Origin: an uncultured Flavobacteriaceae bacterium | GTDB lineage: Bacteria > Bacteroidota > Bacteroidia > Flavobacteriales > Flavobacteriaceae | Direction of reading: 5' to 3' | Assembly (NCBI GenBank): GCA_947498845.1 | Contig: CANMLX010000017.1 | Location: 1 to 64,000, forward strand | Length of the DNA: 64,000 nucleotides | The notes under the pieces: model-generated | Database searches by the model: none | What the model saw: only the letters and a program-made list of their open reading frames with translations | Told to the model about the DNA's origin: nothing | Program-made: the position numbers and the translations under genes | Shown: piece by piece, positions 8,701 through 17,247 of the stretch | Layout: the number at the start of each line of letters is the position of its first letter | Numbering within the stretch: the first letter of the stretch is position 1

Positions 8701-10000
8701 AACTTGGTTTGATCATGATGCTGTAGAAAAAATAACAAATAATTTATTATCCAATGCCTTTAAGTTTACACCAAAAAACGGTTCTATAACTATAGACATT
8801 TCTACTTTAAAAGATGATTTAAATAATAATGAAAAACCTATTAATCTTGTTAAAATTCAAGTTAAAGATACTGGCTTAGGCATGGATCAAGAAACCTTAC
8901 AAAATGTATTTAAGCGTTTCTTTTCAGAAAAAAACAAAAAGAAAAAAGATGCTAAAGGCATGGGCATAGGTTTAGCTTTCACTAGAGATTTAACGCAATT
9001 ACATCGCGGTAGTATTGATGTTAATAGTACACCCAATTCTGGAACTACGTTTACCATAAAATTACCCATGGATAAAAGCATGTATTTAAATGTTCCTGAG
9101 ATAACATGTAAAGATGTTAATGAAAGTGATTTCCATTTACGATCATCAGAGTCAGAGGCACTAGCTATAAGTATTAATGATGAAATAATTGATAAAGAAC
9201 TTACAGAAACTAAAGCTCAAAATCCAATTTTACTTCTTGTAGATGATAATGAAGATATAAGATCTTTTGTGCAACAGGCCCTTAAGGACAAGTATACTAT
9301 TTACACTGCAGAAAATGGAGAAGATGCTTTGGAGGTTCTTTCAAATATTTCTCCTAAAATTATAATCACCGATGTAATGATGCCTGTAATGGATGGTATA
9401 GCACTATGTAAACATATAAAGAACAAAAAAGAAACAAGTCATATTCCTGTCATGATGCTTACAGCAAAATTATCACAAGAAAATGAAATATTAGGTTTAA
9501 AAACGGGTGCAGACGCTTACATTAGAAAACCTTTTGATGTTGAGTTACTAGAATTAAAAATTTCTAATATTATAAAACATAGAGAAGAATTAAGAAAAAA
9601 ATTCAATCTAGATATATCGTTACAACCCAAAGAAATTACAGTGACTTCTGTAGACGAACGTTTCTTAAACCAAGCTATTGAAATTGTTGAAAAACATATG
9701 ATGAATACCGATTTTAATGTAGAAATGCTTGTAAAAGAAATGGGCTTTAGCAGAACTAATTTATACAAGAAATTTAAAGAAATAACAGGGTTATCTTCTA
9801 GTGAATTTATAAGAAATATCCGTTTAAAAAGAGCTGTACAGCTTTTTGAACAGAGCGATTTGTCTGTTAAGGAGATTATGTACATGACAGGGTTTAATAC
9901 CTCATCTTACTTCGCTAAATGTTTTAAAAAACAATTTGGAGTTAAGCCTAGTGAATATGTTAAACAGAAAAACAGGAGTAAATTAGAAGATGAAAAATAA
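5777..10000 (+). CDS. Hybrid two-component system protein (HTCS), sensor kinase fused to AraC regulator
   Basis: A 1407-residue one-protein signalling system. A signal peptide (cleavage near LLNAQ, residue 26) leads into a periplasmic sensor of Reg_prop beta-propeller repeats with recurring W(F/I)GT motifs, residues about 40-680. A Y_Y_Y domain follows (about 735-800), then one transmembrane helix (about 815-836). The kinase H-box is NITHEFTTPLTLI with His874; the N-box NNLLSNAFKFTP and glycine boxes DTGLGMD and GMGIGLAFT are intact. A receiver domain carries Asp1199 in ITDVMMPVMDG. The protein ends in a two-HTH AraC DNA-binding domain (about 1300-1400). Such proteins sense glycan fragments and switch on polysaccharide-utilisation loci. 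No SusC/SusD pair or glycoside hydrolase lies beside it, so its target is elsewhere or atypical. Confidence 0.93.
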   Translation: MFSLFHKISSSYFILVFLIQSLLLNAQNLPNNTYFEHLGTKEGLSQNDVNCIYQDKQGFMWFGTHDGLNKYDGYNFTTYHPKSNDSTSISSNLIFALTGDKKGNLWIGTSGHGLNYFDRKTETFTHYLHDPTDSNSINNNYISDLLIDSKNRLWVITGEGLNVAQLNDDSKSLSFEKLKIESRLPTCIYKDKEETVWVGTTQGLYKIKNNNNTPSLEYCNLRYNTIKDINETKHGDLVIATNLHLNVYNSKSNTYKQSLVSQNLNNNYIDNLLVDDDVIWAGTAGGLYKFKINEPNQPVEYIDKFQYQPQENGSISKNIINALYKDKTGIIWIGTNGGGINKLDPQRKPFINVKNSLSPESLSYDKIRSIFEDSNGALWIGTEGGTLNMLPKKQDPNIFLGFEKFNSAKRTFAITEINKSGRKILLVGGQITPTLYQLDITDPDNIFKASILDVKTIITSVFSILEDSNKNLWIGTYQEGVHRWLYDENTNTYKKDILKYNERDNFSISNNIIRNIIEDKKGNIWFATGDGLCLLESNEVIAENPKFKIFKHDPNDENSISHNYILELFENSNNELWIGTFGGGINKYLSPTDSTSYKFLKYKESDGLPNNVIKGILEDNNGKLWISTNKGLSKFDPKNQTFKNYDASDGLQNNEFQELARLKRKNGQLIFGGTNGFNVFNPEDIKDNPIEAETIITGISISNKKIKVGDKLHGRILLKEPINQTKHLELKYSENSCSFEFAALHYSIPEKNNYMYMLEGFDKDWIHTNSKKRFATYTNLPPDTYTLKVKASNNDNIWDSTPATVKITIAPPYYLTNLAFLCYALLLIGLLLLYRRFTIIKTSKKHAFELDALEKEKSEELQRTKLEFFTNITHEFTTPLTLIKGPLKYLQKQGDKINNDTRQEQYKLMQKNTDYLMRLIAQLLDFRKINQGKMRLVMRKSDVVNFIKEVSEPFQFMANKQNISFNINTSKKKIETWFDHDAVEKITNNLLSNAFKFTPKNGSITIDISTLKDDLNNNEKPINLVKIQVKDTGLGMDQETLQNVFKRFFSEKNKKKKDAKGMGIGLAFTRDLTQLHRGSIDVNSTPNSGTTFTIKLPMDKSMYLNVPEITCKDVNESDFHLRSSESEALAISINDEIIDKELTETKAQNPILLLVDDNEDIRSFVQQALKDKYTIYTAENGEDALEVLSNISPKIIITDVMMPVMDGIALCKHIKNKKETSHIPVMMLTAKLSQENEILGLKTGADAYIRKPFDVELLELKISNIIKHREELRKKFNLDISLQPKEITVTSVDERFLNQAIEIVEKHMMNTDFNVEMLVKEMGFSRTNLYKKFKEITGLSSSEFIRNIRLKRAVQLFEQSDLSVKEIMYMTGFNTSSYFAKCFKKQFGVKPSEYVKQKNRSKLEDEK

Positions 10001-10059
10001 TTAATCCTATCAAAAATTAAATAACATTCAACAGACGTCAAGTCTTCTCTTTTAACTAA

Positions 10060-10162
10060 ACTACTATGGACTGTAAGTCCGTAGGTTTGGTTCGCAGACT
10101 GAAAGTCTGCCAGGTGAAATACGTAATCAAATCTATGTAAATTCGTGTAATTCGTGTCAAAA
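10060..10162. repeat. Intergenic repeat: two stem-loops and an ATTCGTGT direct repeat
   Basis: GGACTGTAAGTCC and GCAGACTGAAAGTCTGC are adjacent small hairpins at about 10069-10111. They are followed by a direct duplication (AATTCGTGT-AATTCGTGT, about 10140-10158). Both motifs resemble dispersed intergenic repeats of Bacteroidota genomes. The rest of 10001-10258 shows nothing else. Confidence 0.4.
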
Positions 10163-10258
10163 GTTTTTAGAAGCTAAAGCGAAATGCACTAAAGTACATA
10201 GTTTCAACTAAATTTGAGACCAATGAATACGAGCTACTCGCTTAGCAAATGGTTTTTA

Positions 10259-10930
10259 TTACCACAATAATTCTTTCCCAGCTTCAGCGTCCCAATATGT
10301 TCCGCTTTTAATATCTGTTTGTAAATAGTCAAAAATGTTTTTTGCAGACTGTTCTGGTGTTAATCTACCGTTTACTATATTGTCCTCTGTTATTGTTGTT
10401 TTAACCCAACCTGGATGTACAGAAACAACTTTAACGCGTTCTTTTAGCCTATTTGATAGTATTTTTGTATACATATTCAATGCACTTTTAGACATTCTAT
10501 AAGCAACCGAATCTGTTCGTTCGCAAACATCTAAAGACCCCATTTTGGATGATATATTTATAATTGCTCCATTTTTATTTATTATTTGAATTAGAGGCTC
10601 TGTAAAAAACACTGTCCCACTTACATTAACATCGAAAGTTAAATCGAAAGATTTTTTTTCTGGAATATAAGTATCTAGATCAGGACCAATTCCTGCATTA
10701 TTAATAAGCATATCAATGTGTTTAAATTTATCAAAAATTTTATGGTGAGCACTTTCAATACTATTGGAGTCTAAAAGGTCTAATTTCAATGAATAAAAAT
10801 CGTTATGTTCAAAATCAAACACGCCTGTTGTGGATGTGCCGATAACAAAAAAATTATTCGCTAACAATTTTTCAGTCAGAGCCTTTCCTATGCCTTTACT
10901 CGCTCCTGTTATTAAGGCTATTTTTTTCAT
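10259..10930 (-). CDS. SDR-family short-chain dehydrogenase/reductase
   Basis: A 223-residue classical short-chain dehydrogenase. The NAD(P)-binding glycine motif is TGASKGIG near residue 9, NNAG is present (MLINNAGIGP), the catalytic Ser lies in IINISSKMG, and the YxxxK pair is YRMSK. The tail VSVHPGWVKTTI is typical of the family. The cofactor is probably NADPH. The substrate cannot be deduced. It is a single gene on the minus strand; its neighbours, a methyltransferase and an AraC regulator, give no pathway. Confidence 0.88.
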   Translation of the reverse strand: MKKIALITGASKGIGKALTEKLLANNFFVIGTSTTGVFDFEHNDFYSLKLDLLDSNSIESAHHKIFDKFKHIDMLINNAGIGPDLDTYIPEKKSFDLTFDVNVSGTVFFTEPLIQIINKNGAIINISSKMGSLDVCERTDSVAYRMSKSALNMYTKILSNRLKERVKVVSVHPGWVKTTITEDNIVNGRLTPEQSAKNIFDYLQTDIKSGTYWDAEAGKELLW

Positions 10931-11206
10931 TGACTAATTTAACCTGAGTTCGACTTAAGAACACTATTTTTAAAAACACAAACACCTATACACCAATAAC
11001 TTAACTTATAAAAGTGTATTATATCGCTCTTGAGGCTATGAAAATATACTAAATTCTAGCTAAAAACCACTAAACACGCCATCTTCTTCCTTAAATAACG
11101 TTATTAAAAGAAATTAATAGCGTTTCTTTATATGATGAATAGGTACAACATTTTGTGTATAATGTGTATCCCGCAGGGTATGCAATATACACTTTTTTAG
11201 CACCAG
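10931..11206. other. Spacer with a GTGTATA/TATACAC inverted repeat
   Basis: No gene is seen. Near its right end, GTGTATA (about 11155) and TATACAC (about 11184) flank a short GC-rich core. The structure lies just 3' of the methyltransferase gene, so it may help terminate it. This is a weak call. Confidence 0.3.
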
Positions 11207-11854
11207 TTATATTTCATTTTTTTTCTTAGCTACCACAAAATAACTGGATGCATCTTTATAAATCTTTTCGGAATCAACTGTTTGAAAATTTCCTTTCGCA
11301 ATTAAATTATCTAAATCAGAGCTTTTCAGTCTTCTAATTGGAATTGGGATTATTCCAATTTTACACAACATTTGAACAAGTCGAATCTGCAGCCCAACTA
11401 AAAAAGACATTTTGTCTCCTAGACTAGGTGTTACAGAAATAAATAACCCATCAGATTTTAGTAATTCGTTTATTCTTTTCATCACCTTTTCGGGATTAGG
11501 AATAGTATGCAACATGTTAAATGCCAGTATTCTATCAAAAGACTCTTTTTTTAGATTTTCATTAAAAATATCGCCTTGAGTAAATGTTACATTTCCAATA
11601 TTTTTTTCAGCTGCTTTTCCTTTGGAAATTTCGATCATTTTTGAGGATATATCGATAGCATAGATCTCTTTAACATCATTAGCAATCTCGCAAGCTGTTG
11701 TGCCTGTTCCACAGCCATAATCCAAAACAACATTAGAGCTTTCTATATGCTTTTTAGTATTTTCTCTTGACTTTTTATGGATGTACTCAAATCGTTCTTC
11801 TGTCTTATCATAATTTTTTGATGCATTATCCCAAAAACTCTCCGTTTTACTCAT
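11207..11854 (-). CDS. Class I SAM-dependent methyltransferase
   Basis: A 215-residue methyltransferase with the Rossmann motif I VLDYGCGTGTTACEIA near residue 47. An acidic residue ends strand 2 (IYAIDISSKMIEISKG), motif ITFTQGD-like (VTFTQGDIF) follows, and the post-motif is FDRILAFNMLHTIPNP. This is the Methyltransf_11/25 type, which acts on small molecules or lipids; the substrate is unknown. It lies 82 bases downstream of an AraC-family regulator on the same strand and may be controlled by it. Confidence 0.85.
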   Translation of the reverse strand: MSKTESFWDNASKNYDKTEERFEYIHKKSRENTKKHIESSNVVLDYGCGTGTTACEIANDVKEIYAIDISSKMIEISKGKAAEKNIGNVTFTQGDIFNENLKKESFDRILAFNMLHTIPNPEKVMKRINELLKSDGLFISVTPSLGDKMSFLVGLQIRLVQMLCKIGIIPIPIRRLKSSDLDNLIAKGNFQTVDSEKIYKDASSYFVVAKKKNEI

Positions 11855-11936
11855 TCTTCTCTTAATTTTTTATTAAAATTAATGTGTTTGTAAAGTTCCA
11901 AAGTGTTTGAGATAAGCGTCATACATAACGGCTCAA

Positions 11937-12785
11937 CTAATGTCCATTTTGGCTCAATCTGAAATTTAATGGCGAAATACCAAATAAACTTTTGAATGAC
12001 CTTGCAAAACTAGAAGGATTAGAATATCCACACTCGTAGCAAATTTCGCTTATTGATTTTTGAGAATGAATTAGTAGTTTTTTTCCTCTTTCTAGTTTCT
12101 TCTGCCTTATATAGTTCGCTGGAGAATCGTTGTATATTTTCTTGAACTTTCTTTTAAATGAAGCAAGGCTATTATTTGTCATGGCAGCCAAACGGTTTAA
12201 ATTTAAAGGTTCATACAAGCTAGCTTTAATAATTTCTTCAAATGAAAAAGTCCTATCCGAAAATAAACTCCTTGCGATTGCATTTAGATTTGAAGATTCC
12301 TGAGTTTGTAGAAGTAATAAAACTATCTCTTTTAGCTTAACTGATAAAATATCTTCATTAAGCGCTCTTTTGTGATAAAATAAGTTAGAAACATTCAAAA
12401 AGTAAGAACTCACTAAAGCCGAGGCGTCTTGTTGAGCTATATCTTTTTTTAATGGGTGTTTCAGCTCTTTCCAAAATTTAGGTTTTTCATAGTTGAATAC
12501 TTTTTTTAGTACATCTCTATCAAAATGAACAATAATTGTACTTAAAAATCCGGTTTCTCTTTTTGAAAGGGAATTACCAACTGTTTTTCCACATAAAGAA
12601 AGTATAACGGTTCCTTTTTTAGCTACAAAACCTGAATCTGTTAAATCTTGATTCTTTCCTTCAATAATATACGCAAAACAAGATTCAGTAGGCAAATCTA
12701 GTTCTTTCTCAAAGGGCAAGGGTAATTGATACCATGAGAACAGTGGTTTTTCAAAGAGCAGGATCTGATTAATATTACTAGTCAT
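11937..12785 (-). CDS. AraC-family transcriptional regulator
   Basis: A 282-residue regulator with an N-terminal cupin-like sensing domain (about 1-150) and a C-terminal pair of helix-turn-helix motifs (about 185-280). The first HTH includes NRLAAMTNNSLASFKRKFKK. The second is the diagnostic ISEICYECGYSNPSSFARSF followed by KSLFGISPLNFR. It resembles the ExsA-like AraC proteins of Bacteroidota. It probably regulates itself or the methyltransferase downstream; the effector is unknown. Confidence 0.9.
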   Translation of the reverse strand: MTSNINQILLFEKPLFSWYQLPLPFEKELDLPTESCFAYIIEGKNQDLTDSGFVAKKGTVILSLCGKTVGNSLSKRETGFLSTIIVHFDRDVLKKVFNYEKPKFWKELKHPLKKDIAQQDASALVSSYFLNVSNLFYHKRALNEDILSVKLKEIVLLLLQTQESSNLNAIARSLFSDRTFSFEEIIKASLYEPLNLNRLAAMTNNSLASFKRKFKKIYNDSPANYIRQKKLERGKKLLIHSQKSISEICYECGYSNPSSFARSFKSLFGISPLNFRLSQNGH

Positions 12786-12843
12786 CCATTCTGGTACTTA
12801 GTATCAAATTTTTTTTAAGTAGCAAAACCCATATTACATTTTG

Positions 12844-14169
12844 TTACAGAGCGTTTTTTAATATTTCTTTTAATTCATCTATAGTTTTATTTCGTGCAAT
12901 TATTTTCCCATCAGGAGAAATTAATATTGTCGTTGGAAAGCTCGTTACTTTTAATTTCTCAACCAAAGAGTTCTTGTCCGCTTGTGTTTGACTTACGTAT
13001 ACATGTTTCCAATTCATTTGTTCTTTTTCTATAAAATCAAGTGCCTTTTGAGATTCTCTGTCATAAGAAACGCTAACAAGCGTAAAGTCTTTATTTTCAA
13101 ATTCTAGGTTTAATTCCTTAAGTTCTGGAATTAAAGCGATACATGGATTACACCAAGTTCCCCAGAAGTCCAGTAGGATATATTTATTTGGATGTTGATT
13201 TAATTCAAAGATGGAGTTATCAAAATGTTTTGCCTCAAATCTTGGCATGTAGAATCCTTCTGTAATTCCAATTGGTTTATTGTTTAAGCCAATATATTTA
13301 ATAAATAATTTCTCTCCCCATTTTGTAACAGAGTCAACTAAATAATCATGTCCTTTTACATTAAAGACATCCCCAATCTGATAAGGAATATCACCTTCTA
13401 ATTCTGATGGCAATGAATCAGCATTTGAAGATATAAAAAGCGAAACTTTATCTTTAAAATAATTAACTCCTAAAAATCCGTTTGATACAAAAATTTCCAA
13501 GTCCTGCCCATTTAAACTTATGTTTCCTTTTTTTAATTCAGGAAAACTGGCAAAAAGAAAATATTTTTTTTCAATTTGATTATCAGTATTAAATGATAGT
13601 CCTAGTGATCCTTTATATAGGCTTGGTTTTATTTTAGTCTCCTTTGTAAATAATTGGTTGTTCTCAAAATATTCATATTGAGTTAGTATGACAGGAAGAG
13701 AATCTTCAATTTCTTTTTGTTTCTCATTGCTTAAAGGATATTCGTATTCAAAGATTTTCTCATTTCCAAAATCTTCATCGTTATCAGAATCAACAATTAT
13801 TAACCTTTTACTTTTTTTTGTCCCAATCAAAATTAAAACTTCACAGTCAATGTATTCGTGACTTAATTTTGTTGTATCAATGTTGTGATAGTTTACAATT
13901 TTCTCAAATTGGTCTTTTTCTATTTCTTTATTTAAATATTTATTCCAAAAGTATTGGTCTTTCTGTAATGGTAAGCTTCTTACAACATATTCATCTATGT
14001 CTTTGGGTACATTTCGATAATTTAAAGTGTCTTGACTAGGCCATAATATAACCCTACTTGGCATAAATATTCCATATCCTTCCTGATTATCTAAGTCAAC
14101 AACAAAATCAGTTTTTGAATTATTACATCCAATTAGCAGAATAAAAATCAAATAAATAAATCGTTTCAT
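12844..14169 (-). CDS. TlpA-like thioredoxin-fold lipoprotein
   Basis: A 441-residue protein if started at the internal ATG at 14169. That start gives a clean lipoprotein signal (MKRFIYLIFILLIGC, lipobox LIGC); the frame stays open 19 codons further upstream, but that extension spoils the signal. The C-terminal 130 residues form an AhpC/TSA-TlpA thioredoxin domain with the CxxC motif in FWGTWCNPCIALIPEL and the cis-Pro region TSFPTTILISPDGK. The long N-terminal part is unrecognised. Such proteins act as periplasmic, membrane-anchored thiol-disulfide reductases. No partner is visible nearby. Confidence 0.82.
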   Translation of the reverse strand: MKRFIYLIFILLIGCNNSKTDFVVDLDNQEGYGIFMPSRVILWPSQDTLNYRNVPKDIDEYVVRSLPLQKDQYFWNKYLNKEIEKDQFEKIVNYHNIDTTKLSHEYIDCEVLILIGTKKSKRLIIVDSDNDEDFGNEKIFEYEYPLSNEKQKEIEDSLPVILTQYEYFENNQLFTKETKIKPSLYKGSLGLSFNTDNQIEKKYFLFASFPELKKGNISLNGQDLEIFVSNGFLGVNYFKDKVSLFISSNADSLPSELEGDIPYQIGDVFNVKGHDYLVDSVTKWGEKLFIKYIGLNNKPIGITEGFYMPRFEAKHFDNSIFELNQHPNKYILLDFWGTWCNPCIALIPELKELNLEFENKDFTLVSVSYDRESQKALDFIEKEQMNWKHVYVSQTQADKNSLVEKLKVTSFPTTILISPDGKIIARNKTIDELKEILKNAL

Positions 14170-14282
14170 ATTATGAAGTATGTTTCTTGTTTCAAATACC
14201 CTGTAACAACCGAATACAAACAACAATAAATTGATTTTATATCGTTCTATTTACCAAATGCTGTCAATAAAAAACAAATTAA

Positions 14283-15974
14283 TTAACGCACCAGCTTTTT
14301 ATATTTAATACGCTTAGGCATTAAATCGCCACCTAAACGTTTCTTTTTATTTTCTTCGTAATCGGAAAATCCACCTTCAAAGAAATACACTTGAGAATCG
14401 CCTTCAAAAGCTAAAATATGGGTACAGATACGGTCTAAAAACCAACGGTCGTGACTAATCACAACAGCACACCCTGCAAAATTTTCCAGCCCTTCTTCCA
14501 AAGCACGTAGTGTATTTACATCTAAATCGTTGGTTGGCTCATCTAGAAGCAGTACATTCCCTTCTTCTTTTAAAGTCATTGCCAAATGTAAACGGTTGCG
14601 TTCCCCTCCAGATAATAATTTTACTTTTTTATTTTGTTCACTTCCAGAGAAATTAAAACGACTTAAATAAGCTCTGGAATTAACTTGCTTTCCTCCCATC
14701 ATGACTAACTCCTGCTCATCACTAAAGTTTTGCCAAATCGTTTTTTCTGCATCTATATTAGTATGGCTTTGGTCTACATAAGCTATTTTGGCTGTATCAC
14801 CTGTATTGAACTCACCTTTATCTGGCGTTTCTTCTCCCATAATCATTCTAAAAATAGTGGTTTTACCAGCACCATTAGGGCCAATAACACCAACTATACC
14901 TGCCTGTGGTAAATTAAAGTTTAAATCTTCATATAACAACTTATCACCATAGGCTTTACTCACATTTTTAGCTTCGATCACATTAGTACCTAATCGCGGT
15001 CCATTAGGAATAAATATTTCCAGTTTTTCATCCAATTGTTTTTGGTCCTGGCTTAATAGCTTATCGTAATTCTTTAAACGCGCCTTTTGCTTAGTCTGTC
15101 TACCTTTAGCGCCTTGGCGTACCCAATCTAACTCTCGTTCTAATGTTTTTTGGCGTTTAGAAGCTGCTTTACCTTCTTGAGCCATACGTTTAGATTTTTG
15201 ATCTAACCAAGACGAGTAATTGCCTTTCCATGGAATGCCCTCTCCTCTATCCAACTCCAAAATCCAACCAGCTACGTTATCCAAAAAGTATCTATCGTGA
15301 GTTACAGCGATTACCGTACCTTTATACTGTGCCAAATGATGCTCTAACCAATGCACAGATTCTGCATCTAAGTGGTTGGTAGGCTCATCTAATAAAAGCA
15401 CATCTGGCTCCTGTAATAATAAACGGCATAAAGCCACTCTGCGGCGTTCACCTCCAGAGAGTACACCTATTTTTTTATCACCATCTGGAGTGCGTAATGC
15501 ATCCATAGCAATTTCCAACTTTGTATCTAATTCCCATGCATTTGTAGCATCTATTTGGTCTTGCAATTCTGCCTGACGGTTCATTAACTTCTCCATTTTA
15601 TCTGGATTAGAATACACCTCTTCTAATCCAAACATATCATTTATTTTGTTGTACTCGTCAAGAATTGCTACAGTCTCTGCCGCACCTTCTTTTACAACTT
15701 CTATAACTGTTTTTTCTTCGTCTAATTGAGGTTCTTGTTCTAAATACCCCACAGAATAATCTTGAGAAAAAACAACATCTCCCTGATAATTTTTATCTAC
15801 TCCAGCTATAATTTTAAGTAGTGTAGACTTTCCCGAGCCATTTAAACCTAAGATACCTATTTTGGCACCATAGAAAAAACTTAAATAGATGTTCTTTAAA
15901 ACTGGTGTATTTGCACTTTGAAATGTCTTGGTAACACCAGACATTGAGAAAATTATTTTTTTATCGTCACTCAT
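14283..15974 (-). CDS. ettA: Energy-dependent translational throttle protein EttA (ABC-F)
   Basis: A 563-residue soluble ABC-F ATPase with two nucleotide-binding domains and no membrane segment. NBD1 has Walker A GLNGSGKS, signature LSGGERRR and Walker B VLLLDEPTNHLD. NBD2 has GPNGAGKT, LSGGERNR and VLLLDEPTNDLD. The linker holds the charged P-site-tRNA interaction motif region (RQGAKGRQTKQKARLKNYD), and an arm lies in NBD1. EttA binds the ribosomal E site and gates the first elongation steps according to energy state. The gene follows the small membrane-protein gene by 40 bases, so they may be co-transcribed. Confidence 0.94.
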   Translation of the reverse strand: MSDDKKIIFSMSGVTKTFQSANTPVLKNIYLSFFYGAKIGILGLNGSGKSTLLKIIAGVDKNYQGDVVFSQDYSVGYLEQEPQLDEEKTVIEVVKEGAAETVAILDEYNKINDMFGLEEVYSNPDKMEKLMNRQAELQDQIDATNAWELDTKLEIAMDALRTPDGDKKIGVLSGGERRRVALCRLLLQEPDVLLLDEPTNHLDAESVHWLEHHLAQYKGTVIAVTHDRYFLDNVAGWILELDRGEGIPWKGNYSSWLDQKSKRMAQEGKAASKRQKTLERELDWVRQGAKGRQTKQKARLKNYDKLLSQDQKQLDEKLEIFIPNGPRLGTNVIEAKNVSKAYGDKLLYEDLNFNLPQAGIVGVIGPNGAGKTTIFRMIMGEETPDKGEFNTGDTAKIAYVDQSHTNIDAEKTIWQNFSDEQELVMMGGKQVNSRAYLSRFNFSGSEQNKKVKLLSGGERNRLHLAMTLKEEGNVLLLDEPTNDLDVNTLRALEEGLENFAGCAVVISHDRWFLDRICTHILAFEGDSQVYFFEGGFSDYEENKKKRLGGDLMPKRIKYKKLVR

Positions 15975-16014
15975 TTTTTTGATTAGTTAGATTGTAATTT
16001 CGTTTTATTTGATA

Positions 16015-16197
16015 TTACACACGCCCTTTTAAGGCATTAAACACCCAAGCCACAGCTAAAAAACCTATGCCTACAGCAGCAAAACCATAACCTGCAACTT
16101 CAGAATATTTAAAAGCGCCCAACCCTATTAATCCAAAACCTACAAAAATCATGATCCAGGTTGCCCATGCTAAAACGGTATTTTTATTCATTGCCAT
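16015..16197 (-). CDS. CAL67264-family small membrane protein
   Basis: A 60-residue protein with two transmembrane helices (about 8-27 and 35-54), starting MAMNKNTVLAWATWIMIFVG. I recognise it as the CAL67264 family, found in Flavobacteriaceae. It lies 40 bases upstream of ettA on the same strand. Function is unknown. Confidence 0.8.
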   Translation of the reverse strand: MAMNKNTVLAWATWIMIFVGFGLIGLGAFKYSEVAGYGFAAVGIGFLAVAWVFNALKGRV

Positions 16198-16389
16198 ATG
16201 TACTATTGTTTAAAGCGTAAGTATTTGTTACTGTTTTGATTTGAATTTGGAACTAGATAATTCCTTCTTATTACGCATAATGAAGTACAAATATCGATAA
16301 TTATTTACATTTTTAATTGATCTGTCAAACAAAATTATTTTATTGTCGTACCTACGCTTATTCCATTTATCTTCGCAAAAAAAATTACA

Positions 16390-17049
16390 ATGCTAAAAGC
16401 TGTTATTTTTGATATGGATGGGGTTATTATAGATAGCGAACCTATGCATAACAAAGCCTATCATGATATGTTTGATGAAGTAGGGATTAAGGTATCTAAT
16501 GAACTCTACGAATCGTTTACAGGACAATCGACTATTAATATATGTAAACGCTTGTGTGATCATTTTAATCTAGATGTGCCTCCAGAAACTTTAGTAGCAT
16601 TAAAACGAAAGTATTACAAACAGTTTTTTGAAAGTAACTCCAGCTTAACACTTATTGATGGCGTACTGGATTTGATAAAGGATTACTATAATAATGGACT
16701 TACCTTGGTATTGGCCTCTTCTGCTGCAATGACAAGTATTAATCAAATTTTTGAGCGCTTTGATTTAAACCAATATTTTGTTGCTAAACTTAGTGGTGGG
16801 GATTTAAAAGCATCTAAGCCTCACCCAGAAATTTTTATTAAAGCCGCAGAAGCAACTGGGTTTAACAGAAATGAATGTATTGTAATTGAAGACTCTACAA
16901 ATGGTATTAGAGCAGCAAATGCAGCTCATATTTTTTGCATTGGTTACGACAGTTTTCACTCTAAAAACCAAGACTACTCTACTGCCAACATGGTGATTAC
17001 AGATTTTAAAGATATTAGTTACGAAAGCGTTGTAAAACTAGTACTTTAG
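16390..17049 (+). CDS. HAD hydrolase, beta-phosphoglucomutase-like
   Basis: A 219-residue HAD-superfamily phosphatase. Motif I is FDMDGVIIDSEP with Asp8 and Asp10, motif II VLASSAA, motif III Lys in SKPHPE, and motif IV IEDSTNGIRAA. The four-helix cap between residues 15 and 80 places it in the beta-phosphoglucomutase/phosphatase group. It probably dephosphorylates or isomerises small phospho-sugars; the substrate is unknown. It lies upstream of prfB on the same strand but 200 bases away. Confidence 0.85.
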   Translation: MLKAVIFDMDGVIIDSEPMHNKAYHDMFDEVGIKVSNELYESFTGQSTINICKRLCDHFNLDVPPETLVALKRKYYKQFFESNSSLTLIDGVLDLIKDYYNNGLTLVLASSAAMTSINQIFERFDLNQYFVAKLSGGDLKASKPHPEIFIKAAEATGFNRNECIVIEDSTNGIRAANAAHIFCIGYDSFHSKNQDYSTANMVITDFKDISYESVVKLVL

Positions 17050-17220
17050 AGTGCTAAATAATTTTTGCTTTTAATATCTATATTTTAACTATAAATGTTG
17101 TTACTATTTACCTTTTTAAAAAATAAGAGCTTCGTATGCGCGATAAAACAATAATGTTCACTCGTTGCAATAAATCTTGATATAATTATTATTAAAATTT
17201 TCATCAATAACATTAAATCT

Positions 17221-17228
17221 TATTTTTG
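17221..17228 (+). promoter_or_regulatory. -7 box for prfB
   Basis: TATTTTTG fits TAnnTTTG and ends 20 bases before the prfB ATG. The base triplet at the -33 distance is TTT instead of TTG. Confidence 0.45.
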
Positions 17229-17247
17229 CGCAAAACAATACTATATT

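Noticed and set aside
8887..9081. Antisense ORFs inside the HTCS, gyrA, clpC and other genes
   Set aside because: They are shadow frames on the opposite strand of clear, conserved genes, with no family features.
14170..14226. N-terminal extension of the TlpA-like lipoprotein
   Set aside because: It would place 19 extra residues before a clean lipoprotein signal; the internal ATG at 14169 is preferred.
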